A program made the translations under genes and the position numbers. Under the pieces are notes generated by a model. That model saw only the letters and a program-made list of their open reading frames with translations. It was not told where the DNA came from and did no database searches. 64,000 nt of DNA, from positions 184,330,349 to 184,394,348 of the forward strand of contig NC_081842.1 in the NCBI RefSeq assembly GCF_963259705.1, read 5' to 3'. Origin of the DNA: Myotis daubentonii. Lineage: Eukaryota; Chordata; Mammalia; Chiroptera; Vespertilionidae. Positions 23,738 through 36,789 of the stretch are shown here, in pieces (the stretch's first letter is position 1; every line of letters starts with the position of its first letter).

Positions 23738-24467
23738 CTATAAAAACAAAACACTAATTTTAGGTTCTTGCCCAGGATAAATGGTCATATGGTGTTAAAG
23801 CTCAATATAGAAAAATGAGTTCAAATATACAGGGTTTAGGTCTATACTACAAAAGAAACACCCTCTCTAGATATCCAGTGGGTTTTAATATGGTGAGTGT
23901 CAAATGAAGTTATTATTAGCAATTCTACAAATTGTTAAGGAATGCCAAAAAATGTTAATCTAGACTGAATAATATCTAAATGATCTTCAATAGCTGGCAA
24001 CCCACCATAAATTTCTACAACGTCCATTCAAGACTTTTATGGAATTATGGAGAATAAAGGATCCTATTAAAATATTGGTGAACGTGGGATACTATTTTGC
24101 CTGTTTTTAAATGCAGCCCATTAGTAGCCCATTATATAAAGTCAGAAAACCAGGACATTAGAAAACTTGAATTACAATATATTTTAATTTATAAAAGAGA
24201 ATACACGCTGTGGATAGATGACACCTTTTATCCAAGGATCTCAAATAGACAAGACCAGAAAAAGATAAAATGGCACACAAAGTCAATTTCAATTAGAGGA
24301 ACTATTCATTTAAATTCCTTTAGAAAACAATACAATCATTAAAATACCCTTGTAAAAACTCATAAAATTAAATTGCCCTCATTAACAATAGGAGCAACTT
24401 AAAACACAAATAACATTTTAAAGTACTTTCTAACACAAAGGCAGAATTTATGAAATATGTAACTTAC
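23738..24467. other. Intron of OSBPL9, 0.7 kb
   Basis: AT-rich, no repeat recognised. Confidence 0.7.
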
Positions 24468-24497
24468 ATTTGTTGTCTCTTTGAGAGTTTCAATCTT
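24468..24497 (-). CDS. OSBPL9: OSBPL9 micro-exon, 10 codons
   Basis: A 30-nt exon with a TTTTTCACAG acceptor above 24497 and a GTAAGT donor below 24468. It encodes KIETLKETTN in phase 0 on both sides. It continues the charged helix of the previous exon (ending EQRK) into the next (SMVESIKHC). An exon this small is below the size for ordinary exon definition, so it probably relies on its strong donor and long pyrimidine tract. The placement is secured by the exact family match of the joined peptide. Confidence 0.93.
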
Positions 24498-25717
24498 CTG
24501 TGAAAAATAATAAGTTTAAACAGAAATCATCAGAAGCACAAAGAGGTATTATTGTTTTTTACTGGTTCGTCATTTAAAGAATTTTACCAAAATGTACTCA
24601 TTACTCTGAGTGCAGGCAGGCTGGGAAGGGAGTACTTTTGGTTATACTTCATGTCTTTATTAATTTTAATTTAAATCAAATATTTAGATTAAAAATTCAG
24701 ACATTTTATGAATTATACCCTCAAATAAAATTCATGTGATTCCATTAATAACTTGTAAAAACAATATAAAACATTTTTATTCCTTACCTAAAATAAATTT
24801 TTTCTATAGATTCACTTTGTGATTGTAAAATACTAATTTTAGAATCACCTTAAACTGTGCTAAGTTGTTTAAAAATGACGTACTAAATTCAAAAACTATG
24901 ACTGGAAGGTGAGTTAAACATGAAATGCTACTATAACCAAGTGTAAAACAGCCAAATGCAAGACTATGGTCAACAGAAATGGAAAAAAATAAAGTTGCAT
25001 TAGGAAAATTAGTCATAGATAGAAAAAAATGTAAATTAAAAAAAGAAAATAATATTCAAACTATAAAGTAGCTGTCAGAAATTCAAGGGAGGTCAGCGGC
25101 AGAATTCAGAACTAAAATTAAAGCAACATGCCCAAACCGGTTTGGCTCAGTGGATAGAGCGTCGGCCTGCGGACTGAAGGGTCCCAGGTTCGATTCCGGT
25201 CAAGGGCATGTACCTGGGTTGCGGGTACATCCCCAGTGGGGGATGTGCAGGAGGGGGCTGATCGATGTTTCTCTCTCATCGATATTTATGACTCTATCTC
25301 TCTCCCTTCCTCTCTGTAAAAAATCAATAAAATATATTTTAAAATTAAAGCAACACTTGTTTTGTTTACTCATGTGTGGCTTGTTTATTCTGAAAATTCT
25401 TATAGGTTGGTTTATTAATTTGAAATGATCATGTGTAAATTTAATAACTTTCTACCTTCAACACGATACCTGAAAAGGAAAAAACTTACTCCTAGGAAGA
25501 TGGTACTTATTAAAAGGGTAGCATATTAAAATTTTGTGCATTGCCCTTTTGTTTAGTTATGAAACCATAACAAAAATTCACCACAAAACTCCCCTTGAAG
25601 TCTATGTGGCAGTAGTATTATAATAGGTCAATAACAGTCAATAACACTGAGGTCCTTCTGTTATTTCTCCAAAAGGCTCTTGAATTTAAAAAAATTTAAG
25701 TCAAAACATAAAGTTAC
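24498..25717. other. Intron of OSBPL9, 1.2 kb
   Basis: One young SINE (25129-25340). The rest is AT-rich with nothing recognised. Confidence 0.7.
25129..25340 (+). mobile_element. Ves SINE, young
   Basis: Near-consensus copy from CCCAAACCGGTTTGGCTCAG to a CAATAAAATATATTTT tail. Perfect 15-bp TSD AAAATTAAAGCAACA at 25114-25128 and 25341-25355. Confidence 0.96.
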
Positions 25718-25765
25718 CTTTCTCTGTTCATCATCTTTGCAGTTTTGAAGTTTGTCATCAAAAAG
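25718..25765 (-). CDS. OSBPL9: OSBPL9 exon, 16 codons
   Basis: A 48-nt exon with a TGTAG acceptor above 25765 and a GTAACT donor below 25718, phase 0 at both ends. It encodes LFDDKLQNCKDDEQRK, a highly charged helical stretch that extends the EQLK of the preceding exon. Part of the helical dimerisation segment between the PH domain and the linker. Confidence 0.94.
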
Positions 25766-26397
25766 CTACAGGATTAAAAAAAAATGATTATAGAATCACG
25801 CCACATTACTACATTGCACTCATTTACTAAACATAGAAAAGCAAAGTTTAGTTCTTACGCACACTTCTCCCAGGGATGATTTGTATGTATTTTCAAGATA
25901 ACGTATATTTTTTTCAAAGCATTGTACCAAGTCAAATTCTATTGAATTATTTTAAATGGTCAGGAATAATTACACTGGTGAGATCACAAGTAAAACATGT
26001 GACTTTTAAGAGCTTAAAATAATAATTCAAACCTTAGTTTTTTCAACTTTGTCATTCAAGTTTATCAACACCCCTTTTTTCTTCCCAGAACCTATGGTTG
26101 TAATTAATTTTAAAGTCGAAACTGAAGAAGACAATTTCAATAATAAAGGAAGTAGAGAATCACCTCTCCCAATCCCCAAATCCCCAAATGGAAAAAGCAA
26201 GGCCTACCCTAGCCGGTTTGGCTCAGTGGATAGAATGTCAGTCTGTGGGTGGAAAGGTCCCAAGTTCCATTCCGGTCAAGGGCACATGCCTGCGTTGCAG
26301 GCTCAATCTCTAGCCCTGGTCGGGGCATGTGCAGGAGGCAACCAATCGATGTTTCTCTCTCTCCATCTATCTCTCCCCTATATACCTCAGGTGAGGA

Positions 26398-26430
<33 letters not shown>

Positions 26431-26770
26431 CCTTAGAAATAGAGCCACTTAAAGTTTACCACTTTCATAGAATTTTTAAACAGAATGTGAAGCTAATCTT
26501 GTCTTGCTTTCTTCTAATTATGTCTATTTACCTTTTTAATGACCAAAAAAGTACATTATGCACTATACTATTTACCAATATTATTAGATTAGAGATAAAG
26601 ATCTTTGAAATTAAGTCACCAAAATCTTTTAATAAATCAGCTTTAAAAATTAGTGAAGAACCACAAAAGGGTTGTAAATTAATATCAAATCAATAACTGT
26701 TTTTACTCAAAATCAAGCTCAATAACATTTGCTACTTTATATAAGTTCAATATATAAACAAATGCCATAC
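25766..26770. other. Intron of OSBPL9, 1.0 kb
   Basis: One SINE (26206-26419). The open frame spanning 26049-26696 runs across this SINE and its A-tail and is not a gene. Confidence 0.75.
26206..26419 (+). mobile_element. Ves SINE with long poly(A)
   Basis: Starts ACCCTAGCCGGTTTGGCTCA and ends in GGTGAGGAT plus an A-run of about 25. Perfect 14-bp TSD AAAAAGCAAGGCCT at 26192-26205 and 26420-26433. The long A-tail suggests recent insertion. Confidence 0.95.
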
Positions 26771-26866
26771 CTTTAATTGTTCTATCAAGATTTGCAGGTA
26801 AGCATCAGCCTCTGTAAGTTTCTTATCAAAGTCTTGGACACTAGGAACAAATCCTGAATCCAGACC
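26771..26866 (-). CDS. OSBPL9: OSBPL9 exon: first exon after the PH domain
   Basis: A 96-nt exon with a CTCTAG acceptor above 26866 and a GTATGG donor below 26771, phase 0 at both ends. It encodes [20 protein letters not shown], then [12 protein letters not shown]. The second half is a heptad-like helix that starts the dimerisation segment. It is preceded by the 31.4-kb intron with the CpG island and is therefore the exon to which an alternative first exon from that island should splice. Phase 0 at its start accepts either a coding first exon that ends in phase 0 or a non-coding one. Confidence 0.96.
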
Positions 26867-28029
26867 CTAGAGAAAAAGAAAATTTACAATAAATCTAGCA
26901 ATACCCAAGCAACACTTAATAGTACAAAAGATACTTCATCATTCACATGTGGCATTATAATTTTTAAAATAAATACAGTACTTTTACAAAAATAAGAGGT
27001 CTGTTTAAATTCTTTAAATTCTCCAAGGACAATGGTACATCAATCTCCTCATGAACTTCTAGCACTATTCCCTTGTCATCAATTAACATGTGCTGGTTCT
27101 CAAATTCGGATTCACCTTGTTATTCAGAATCACTTTCTTTTCTCCCAAAAAGCCCCATAAAAGCTCCCAGTCACCTCCAGACCAATAGTAATTCAGCTAA
27201 AGGAACATACACAAAACAACCTACATTACCTATTTTCCCTCTACTTATTGTTCAGTCCATCCCTCCAGGCCTTTAATTTTAACTTCATATTCTCACTACT
27301 TAGTTCTCCAGTTCCTTAACCTACCTCATTAGCTGTTTTCCTCCTCCTCCCTTATTAAAAGAAAAAAATAATAACCTAAGAATTCTTACTTTGTCTAAGA
27401 AGAGTACTGTAAGTGAAACTGACAACACTTCTGTCTTAATCAAGTTCCCTCCTCACTTTCACCCTTGGCATAAACACTACACTCTGGACAAGGCGTAAAT
27501 GTTTACTTATTTAGAGGACCCACTTATTTCTCAGTTAAATGTCTGGCATTTGCACGTCCTACTTTTTGTACCCTAAAATTTGTAAGTTCCAAGAGCATGG
27601 GATTCCTATTTTTTACCTCTACTTACTCAAAAGAAACTTTTGAGTTCTTAATCATCTCTTACATGAAAAACACATCAATCCTGGGTGTAAAAGACAAAAC
27701 GTTGGAGACTGAACAAGACTATTAGCTTGCCATATTTGCATGCTCAGATGTCATGCAGTTAAACTGGGAAATAAGGGTCTAGAACTACTAATGTCACATT
27801 CCCACCTAGCCACAAAACTCTGTAAATGGGTGAAAAACAATAGTTCAACATACTATATACTTGACTTTCACTTGTCATATCTTCCCCGCCTTTGGCCAAC
27901 ATATACTCATCATTTTCACATTCCCCATTTTGGCAAACTGAGGTCAGAATTCACTTTTTATTACACTAATTCCTCATCTTTGTGTAATACTTTAAACGTG
28001 ACTGAAGCACTTCCACAGCCCTTATCTTA

Positions 28030-28165
28030 AACACCAGATTGAGATGGTATAGTATTATGGAAACACCAATGGGTTGGCAAACCTGGTTTCTAATTGCAGC
28101 TCAGTTACTAACAGATATTGTGTCTCTCTAAGCCACTCTTTTCTTACCTAACAAATACAGGCGTC
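28030..28165 (+). repeat. MIR SINE fragment
   Basis: Sense MIR 5' part: GATGGTATAGTATTATGGAA, then AACCTGGTTTCTAATTGCAG. Confidence 0.55.
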
Positions 28166-31100
28166 CTCTCCTACTAATATTAATGTGGCAGCTACTACCT
28201 CTACTAAGAACATATAGTTACTAACACTATCAATTACTACTATTAGTATTGTTGCTCTTCCTAAACTAAAATTTAAATTCTGAATCAAAACAATAAAAAC
28301 ATAAGTCCTGTTTAGACCATGAGAAAATCAATGCATTTCTTTTTCAAATTCAAAGGCAATAAGCTGCCTACATTTTTACATGTTTGTAAAGAAACTGCTT
28401 GAAATTAATATTGGAAAACCTCTTCCCAATGAGAGATGTCACGTATAAAAAGAAAATATAAGGAAAAAAATCATAAAACTATGTATGCCAAATCCACATA
28501 TATTTATAAAAGTGTGGCTAAATAGCTTCATTTTAAAAGATAACTCAAAAAAACTTCCTATTAGAAACATTTATTATGTGCAGTAGGATAATAACAGATG
28601 TGGAAAGGAAGGATAAATCCGTCACATTTCAGAGTTACTATTGTACTATTCTTAGAAAGGAGTAATTTATTTCCACATTACTATACCTCTCCCTCCCCCC
28701 ACCTCCAAAAAATAAATTGTAAGGACTGCTTGGCTTGGTTTATGTTTTGTTTAAAAAAGCAATATAATATTATGAATAATTTAATTATAAAACGCAGTTA
28801 AAATCAGCTAAATACATTGTTCCTGCTAAATATCAAAAAGGTCAATGGCACATTCAAAAATGAATAAAAGGTGATGCATCTTGGAAAGAGAGAAACTGAT
28901 TTCTAAGAATTTTCCCTCTTCTGAATCCACTTAGAACTACCATTGTAAAATCTAATTAACCTACGCTTTTGAACAATCCTTATCCACTAAAAGTCTCTAG
29001 TCAATACATAGAAACTAATTAGATTTAAATTACTGAGATTTAAACCCACACGAATTAATTCTTCAAAAACAACCCTTTAATCATATGAACTTCACCTTGG
29101 CTCTTTTCTCAGTCCTGCCTCTAGTCTTCCACAACATTCCTATACCGTTAGAATAAACTCCACATGGCACAACATCCAAGTCAAAGATCTACTCAGCAAC
29201 CCATCTTTCTGTATGAAAGGTATGATAGAAGGTTTATTACAACAGTTATTAGCTTAAAATCCCAGAACTGGCCTAAACTCCCCTGCACTGTCATCCATAA
29301 ATCTTTGGTGTACCTTAAAAACAAAATCTACATATACAGTTGCCCATCTGCAATCGATAAAATAACATTTACAAATTTATTAGTAACACAGACAAGGAGT
29401 TGATAGTAATTTTCTCAAATCTAGAAAAATGCACTAGAAGAAATATAACTTTTCACTATAAATTGACTTACAGTACATAGAATCAAAGCCACCTAATCCA
29501 ACCTTCCACTCATAGAAGTGACTTTTATAATATCTTTGAAAGTCATTTAATCTTTGCTTGAGTATCTAAAGACAAGGAACTTATTACTGCCTAACAAACT
29601 TTTTCATAAGAATTCCCTAAAGTTATTAACTATTCCTCTTTCGTTTCAACATTTACAATGTAAGATACAACACTTATTTATATCCTCTTTAATGGAGTTT
29701 TGTTTTAAAACCGATCATAAAAAACAGAATATAGTCCTTTACTATGTTAAGGTTGGTCTGTCTTTGAAAATAACTTAGAACATGGCAGACCCTTTAAGAC
29801 AGTGTGACTTCATATTTCAAATTAATTAAACAATCTATATTTTAAATAAATCTCAATCTGCAGATTGAGAATCAAGCAGATGTACTTTCTAGTACTCTAT
29901 TCACATTATCTAACATCTATCACATTTTATCATAATTAAATATTTAAATAATTGACTTATCAAAAGGATAAGCTCCATAAGAGCGGGAACTGTGCCATTC
30001 AACATTATACCCTCCAGAACTAGCTCAGTGTTGAATGACTGTTGTGGCACTGACTACAGCCATGTGGCAACTGCTGGTGCCATGGGACCCGTATCTCCTT
30101 CATGACCTCTCCTTAGCCTTTCTGTTTTCGCTCCCCTTCCCTTTTCAAAGTTCCTCCCTCTCTTCTCCATATCTTTCTTTTCTTCTCATTTGTCTATGTC
30201 CTTCAGTACTGACTGAAGTGGTTCTGTAGCACTTCTGGCACTTGGGACCCAAGACGTTGCCGCTTCCAAATTTATCATATTGATGAGCCATAGTTCTGTC
30301 TTGATTTCTGTCTGAATTCATTTACAGTTTAAATTACATACAACCATTATAGATAATTAAAGATGAAATGTCCTGTGATGTAAAAGAAGTTAAATTAGAA
30401 AAGCTGCAATAGAAATCAAATCTAAATCTAAGCATTAAATGAGAACTCTATGCAAAGAAAAAATATTACTTATGTATAGTAATTCTTAAAAAATAGACTA
30501 TTTGTAAGAATACTTGGCTAATAAAGAAACCTAAAATACATATATATAAAGTCAAGAAGAGTAATATATGATTTTTATATCAGGATCCATGTAATTAATT
30601 TAAAATATATACACAGAGGCACACATCTGGCCCAACTGAAGGGAAATTTTAAAAATAATATCAAGATTAGTAGAAGAATATCATACGGCCGCAAAGCTGT
30701 ATAAAAGTACTCCCTATTATCTTTCTAATACTTATAGTGAGCAGTATCACTTTTCTCAGAAGATACTTCTCAAAGCTAACAAATGTCGGCAAAATTAAAT
30801 GAACTTCTATTGATGACTTGGAACATTAAACACTACTTATACTTTATACATACACATAACTGAATACATCACCCCCATTAAAAAAAAAAAAGGGTATTGA
30901 AAGGTATGTCCTTAAAACTAAAGTACATATTAATTGTAGCTGCTTTGGGGAGACTCTCTTATTAAAACTAAAACAGTACAGGAGGCAATTTTTGAGATGA
31001 AGTAAGAACTATTAATGTAATTCCTAATGACGGAGGAAGAGTAATGAACAGTGGAGGGACAGGTGATAAAAGGTGGTTTAAGGTCTTCTGAGGTCAGAAT

Positions 31101-31715
31101 CAGGAAATAAGAAACTTATAGGTAATTTGAGGAACTGAGAATAGCACAAGGAGAAGGGCTATAGCTGAATAATAACATTATAAAAAAATAAATTCACAAA
31201 TGAGTAATTAATTTCACATATCAAATCTTATTTCACAGCAAAACTAAGGACTAAGTATCCTGGCAATATCCAGTGCTTTCTCTTATACAGGACAAAACTG
31301 TTATTCGGTAAAAATATCTTGCAAAAAGAGAAAACGAAAATATATTAGAAATAGAGACAATATTCTATGTCAGTTTCATAGAAAAGTTCAGAATAACACA
31401 GAATTATCAGTAAAACTGTAAAAGGAAATAACAGCTTAAAATTTTAACAAAGGAAAAACACTCCCCTCCCTTCCCCCAATAAAAATAAGTCTCCCAATGA
31501 AAAATAAATGGCATGAATCCAGACAAAAGCAGATGATTGTTAAAAATTAGCAAAACACAAAGCATATAATTAAAATAATGAAAACTTTGCAGAAATGTTG
31601 TTTTAATTAAAATATGAGAGTATTTGGAAAGTTAATGTTCACAATTAGCAATTTCAGGTGACATGCATCACAGATACACTTTCATCCAATGAAAGAAGTA
31701 TAGCGTATACTTACA

Positions 31716-31868
31716 ATTGAATCACTTACAATTATTTTTGAAAATTCAAGAACTGGAGAGATACCAGAAGACTGGAAAAAAGCAAGTGTGGTACTGATCT
31801 TCCATAAAGGTAAGGAAAAAAGAGAATAGAAAGTTACCATGCTGTGAGTCTGACATCAATAATTAAGT
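31716..31868 (+). pseudogene. Possible CR1/L3-like LINE reverse-transcriptase scrap
   Basis: One frame reads IESLTIIFENSRTGEIPEDW then KKASVVLIFHKGKEKRE before a stop. After a frameshift the next segment reads SYHAVSLTSIIK. This is the order of the conserved RT block of CR1/L3-class LINEs (TGEvPEDWKKA...piFKKG...NYRpVSLTSI). The family block and order are from memory; the peptide is direct. If right, it is an ancient mammalian LINE fossil within unique intron sequence. It is a dead fragment. Confidence 0.55.
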
Positions 31869-32576
31869 AAAGGAATAATAAGAGAAAAATCTGTAATTAT
31901 ACAGAGGAGAAGTCGATACATGAACAGCAAATGGGAAGTTAAAAAAAAAAAAAAAAAGAATGCCAAACTTAATGGCTTTCTGTTCCTTAGAAATTTGCTA
32001 ACAAATTAAGTTTTTTTGAGAAAAGACACCATTTTGTCTTCTTACCAAATGATTTAGAATCTGGCTTAATGATGAAAAAAAAAAGCATATTAAAGAAACC
32101 AGAAATAGTAATAAAACCATGATTCTATGTGGAGAATGCTAATTTGTATTTTCCTTACATTGAAAATTTAGAAACATTTATAATCCCTGATGTTTGTTGT
32201 TTATCCACTTCAGCTAAGGAAAGAACAGGATTTAGAGGTATAGAGAAGTTCTAAGAGTAAGAATTGCTCCCTATTTTTAATCCTAAACAATACCCAGCTA
32301 TTGATTCATTTGGAGTTGAGATTATCAATTTTAAAATGTCTATAAAATTGAGGCTATTATCAAATTCCTCCACTGTATCTTCAGGAAGATATTTTCCACT
32401 TAAATCAATGTTCTGATAAGCTAAGGCTCCAAATTAATAGCTTCATTTTTATGAACGTGGAAGCTATAGCTTTCTTAACAACTGCTAGGTACCCCAATAA
32501 TGGCCTAAAAGTAGGGTCTTTTTTCATAGTTCTGATTCTCTATAGATGCATAATAGATATTAAAATATTTTTCAGG

Positions 32577-32838
32577 CCCTAGCCGATTTGGTTCAGTGAA
32601 CAGAGCACCGGCTTGTGGCCCAAAGGGTCCTAGGTTCGATTCCGGTCAAGGGCATGTTTGCAGGCTCCTCCTCAGCCCAGGCCCTGGTTGGGCTCATGCA
32701 GGAGGCAACCAACTGATGTGTTTCTCTCACATCGATGTTTCTCTCCGTCTTTCCCTCTCTCTTCCACTCTCCCTAAAAATCAATGGAAAAATATCCTCTG
32801 GCTAGGATTAACAAAAAATAGAAAGAAAAAATAACTTT
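32577..32838 (+). mobile_element. Ves SINE, older subtype
   Basis: Head CTAGCCGATTTGGTTCAG, middle CAGCCCAGGCCCTGGTTGGG, tail with CAATGGAAAAATATCC. Probable 9-bp TSD TTTTTCAGG at 32568-32576 and 32839-32847. Confidence 0.88.
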
Positions 32839-32879
32839 TTTTTCAGGATATTAAATTTTCTGCTATAGGCTGTACATGT

Positions 32880-33045
32880 TTTCTCACTTCGTTATCACAA
32901 AACGGTTAAGACAGATAGTTAGGTAGTGCTTACCTAACTCATGCAGCTGGGATTATTTTTTTAATTGAGATTTCAACCTAGTCTTTGGATTTCAAATCCA
33001 TTACACTTTTCCATTAAGTCACAATGATACTTGAAAAGAATTCAT
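32880..33045 (-). repeat. Possible MIR scrap
   Basis: AACTCATGCAGCTGGGATTA and the following TTTCAACCTAGTCT resemble an antisense MIR core. Confidence 0.35.
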
Positions 33046-33089
33046 AGCATAAGAGCATTAAAATGTAATCTAAAAATTGCCTGAAGGAG

Positions 33090-33322
33090 CCCTGACTGGT
33101 TTTGCTCAATAGTTAGAGCATCAACCCTTGGACCAAAGGGTCATGGGTTCGATTCCAGCCAAGGGCACATACCTCAGTTGCAGGGATGGGGGTGCATGTG
33201 GGAGGAGGAACCAAGGGATGTTTCTCTTCCATGTTTCTCTCTCTCCCCCTCCTCCCTCCCTCCCACTCTCTCTAAAACTCAATGGAAAAAATATCCTTGG
33301 GTGATGATTAAGAAAAAAAATG
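33090..33322 (+). mobile_element. Ves SINE, older subtype
   Basis: Head CCCTGACTGGTTTTGCTCAA, B-box GGGTTCGATTCCAG, tail CAATGGAAAAAATATCC. Imperfect TSD TTGCCTGAAGGAG / TTGCCCAAAGGAG (33077-33089 and 33323-33335). Confidence 0.85.
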
Positions 33323-33399
33323 TTGCCCAAAGGAGCTTGATATAGTGAAAATGAGCATAAGCTTTAAGGTTAAGACTGATGTAGTTTTAAATCCTGAAT

Positions 33400-33640
33400 C
33401 TTTAGCTTCCTAACCAATTAACCTGTATAATCAGGTGAAGTTACTTTCTCCACCTCCACTTTCTCCTACTCCACTTCCTCCACTCAAGGTTGTTGGAAAG
33501 ATAAAATGAAAGAATATGTGTAAAGTAACACAACAGCAGGTGTTCTACTTCCTCTTCATAATTTGGAATGGTAAATAACCAAGATTCACCACTGCATCCC
33601 AGGCCTTACAGTGGTACCTAACATAGAGAAGTAAAAACTC
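33400..33640 (+). repeat. MIR SINE, decayed
   Basis: Sense MIR features: TTGGAAAGATAAAATGAAAG, CAACAGCAGGTGTTC. Weak. Confidence 0.45.
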
Positions 33641-36264
33641 AATGAATATTTGATGGATAAAAATAAAATGAACTAATAACTAAATAATACCATAAAAACA
33701 TGCAACTTTAATAGAGATCTAATCAAGAAAAGGATATAAATATAAATTGTATTTAATAGTCCTTTAAAAAAATGAACAGTAAGTTAACTTTGAAGAAGAA
33801 AATAGTAATCAAAAAGGTATGAACAACAGACAAACAGTGATAAAATACAGTCTTGGACACACACAAAAAATTCCATATGAGATGTTCAGAAAAGTATTGA
33901 GTATTATGCCTGAATCAGAAAAGGTAAATAGCACCGAATTATTACCTTGGTAACAGAGGCAAATGATATTAAGAAAGCCTTTTCTCATAAAATAATCCGA
34001 TTTTTGAAAATACATTAGTTCTTTGAAAAGCAGAATCACTTTTATCTTTTTTACAGAGAAAATAGCTTATGCATTATATGCACAACAATTAATATGCATA
34101 ACATTGAGTTTCTGTTTAAAAAATACCACAAAACAAATCTGAATTGCTCATATAGTTAGGACAAAAAGGACTGCTTTGCCAAAGAGGAATGAGTTACAGA
34201 CTCCATTGCCAAAATTCATGCACTTTAATCACAACTTTCCGCACAATTGCTTATTCTTTATGATCTCTTCATCTAACACTGACACCATTCTGTGACTTAT
34301 AGAACAAACCACTAATATTGATTCCATAAAGTGATTTGGTGACTCACCCACACAAAAAAGGTTTGTAATTAGTACCATCTTACTCTATTTAAATCACTGG
34401 TAACTTGTCCATCCAAAAGTCTCCCCAAATTTATTTAATAAAGCCATACAAAAAGTTATTGTCAAAATTATATAAAACAAAAACTTGCAGTTTATAAATA
34501 AGATGACCAACTATCCTAGTTTGTATGAAATAGTCCCTGTTTCTGCCTATTGTCTCAGCAAAATTATTAGCAACTTCCTTACTCTAAAAAGTGCCCCAGT
34601 TTGACCAAGATATTATTAAGGTTTCTCTTTATATAATGTATGTAACTAGCATTTTAGAGATATAAAGGTCTAGAAAGCATATAAACTGCTTAAGAGGTTT
34701 CAGAAAGTAGCAAATTACTTAAAATTAAACATAAGTTTATAGACTCTGAATGTACAAAGCAAACAACAGAAACAAAAGAGACACCTGAATTCAAGTCAAT
34801 TATTATTAACTTAATCCTTACCTTATGCTAGGTAAGTGGAGACATGAGTAATAGAGAAGTTACATTTAAAAAAACTATTTTATTCACACAGACACACACT
34901 GAAATAAAACACATGAAACATATATATTATGAGGGATTGAGGGAACGGGGGAACTTGAGACAGTTCTTTACTTTATATATTCATGTTGTCTGATGTTTTT
35001 ATAAGTATGCATTTATTTTAATTCAAAAGCTTTATGTAAAAAATATTCTGAAACTGCACAGATGATAAATATTTTTAAAATTTTGTTTAACTTTCAGCTT
35101 CCAAAATTATCTGCATTATTCTTTTAACATTATCTACAAATGCTAGTGTCTTAAGAAAGTAAATTTGGCAATGCTCAAGCTGCTCAGATCCACCTTTCCA
35201 AGCAAAATAAAATGTAGCATAATGAATTTATAACATCACTTATAAAGCACAAGCTAGCAAAAAAGCATTTAAAAATTAACCATCACCACTATACTAGAAT
35301 AAATGCTGAGCATGATGGCCAGTAAAACAAAGCAGAATACCTAATTTTCCCCCCACATCCTTCCCGCTAAACATGACTCAACATTCAAAAAGCAAATTAA
35401 TAAAAAACAAAAATACCTTCTACATAATTCCCAACAAAGCACTGTCTGACCATGTGATATTGGCAATCAGTCAAAGCTTTTCTTTTCACACATTAATTGG
35501 TCAGGCTACCAGGAATGTCTTAAAAGTCAGAGGGTAAGTCATTCCAGGATTCAAATGAGCTCTGACCAGCATGTCTTACCAGCATGAGAAGGAAAAAATA
35601 CATTATTCCCCTCTCCAACCTCAGATTACTGCCCATCATTCAGCTTAACAGCATTTTGGAAAGCAAAAAGTCTATTTATAGGGATCCACCAAAAAAACCC
35701 AAATGTTTTAGGTAAGTTTCCTGAAAATTTGCTCTATGAATAACTAGAAGAAATTCACATTAAACACATAAATCCTTAAACTGAGTGTCTTAGTAGTTCA
35801 AGTTTGGAAATAACTGCAAAATTCTCATTCATAACATAATCCTTGTTGAAAATCTGATTATGTTTTAAAAAATAAAACCTCATATATTCCTCTAACAAAA
35901 CTGGATCTCTCTGTATAGAAAAATATCATAGAGAAAAGTAATACCCAAGGGAGCAAATGATACACTAATCAGACCACGGGACACTCCGTCCTAGAAGGCT
36001 TTTATCTCACACAAACCAACCAAACAAAACAGCAAAAACAATAACCATGAAATAAAAAGAATAAATTCTGGCATTTACCCTTTAAAAATTATATACGCCA
36101 AAACAGTTTTTATATATCTGATTTTAGCTTCCAGTAAATATCAAACGGAAGGAAACAGGTTCAGTTATTGCTAAAGCTGTTTAAAGTGTAATAACAAATT
36201 ACCCTGATTTATTTTGATAGATGTCAGAAATATATCAAGATGGTCTAAAATACGACCAGAATAT

Positions 36265-36365
36265 ATGCCCATGAATACAGGACTTGTTTTGTTCTCTACT
36301 GTATCCCCCTGGCTAGTGCTTGGCTTGTAGCAAGTACTCAACAAAAATGTTAAAAGTGAATGAAA
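36265..36365 (+). repeat. L2 3'-end fragment
   Basis: CTAGTGCTTGGCTTGTAGCA AGTACTCAACAAAAATG matches the L2/MIR shared tail. Confidence 0.5.
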
Positions 36366-36789
36366 TAAGGAATTCTGAAATGTGTTTACTTGTTGGCTTT
36401 TAAACAATAAGTAGTCAAAGTATAAGAAGTTCTTGCAGATCATAGAGTATTCATGAAAAAAATAACTTTAGTTATTAAAAATGCTTTATTTTATAAGTCT
36501 GGATCTGAATTTTTAAGGCTAATTAAAAGTTTTTAAGAAAAAATGAAAAATTGAATAGGAGGCAAGGCATTGTAAGACCTGGCAATGACAACTAACCTGT
36601 TCCTCTAAGAACGCATTCTCTCGTGACAAATCTTATCATGAGCACTGCTTTACACATATTGCTCTGGGCTTAGAACTCGGCATTATAATGATTTATTCAG
36701 TAGGAATCTCTATGATTATGGTATCTTCTGGACGATTTGGGGAATGCCAAGATGAAATAGATATCCTGCCCTAAGAAGTTTCAAATCTA

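Noticed and set aside
26049..26696. Longest plus-strand open frame (215 codons)
   Set aside because: Crosses a SINE and its poly(A) tail (giving a lysine run), opposite to and within an intron of OSBPL9; no domain.
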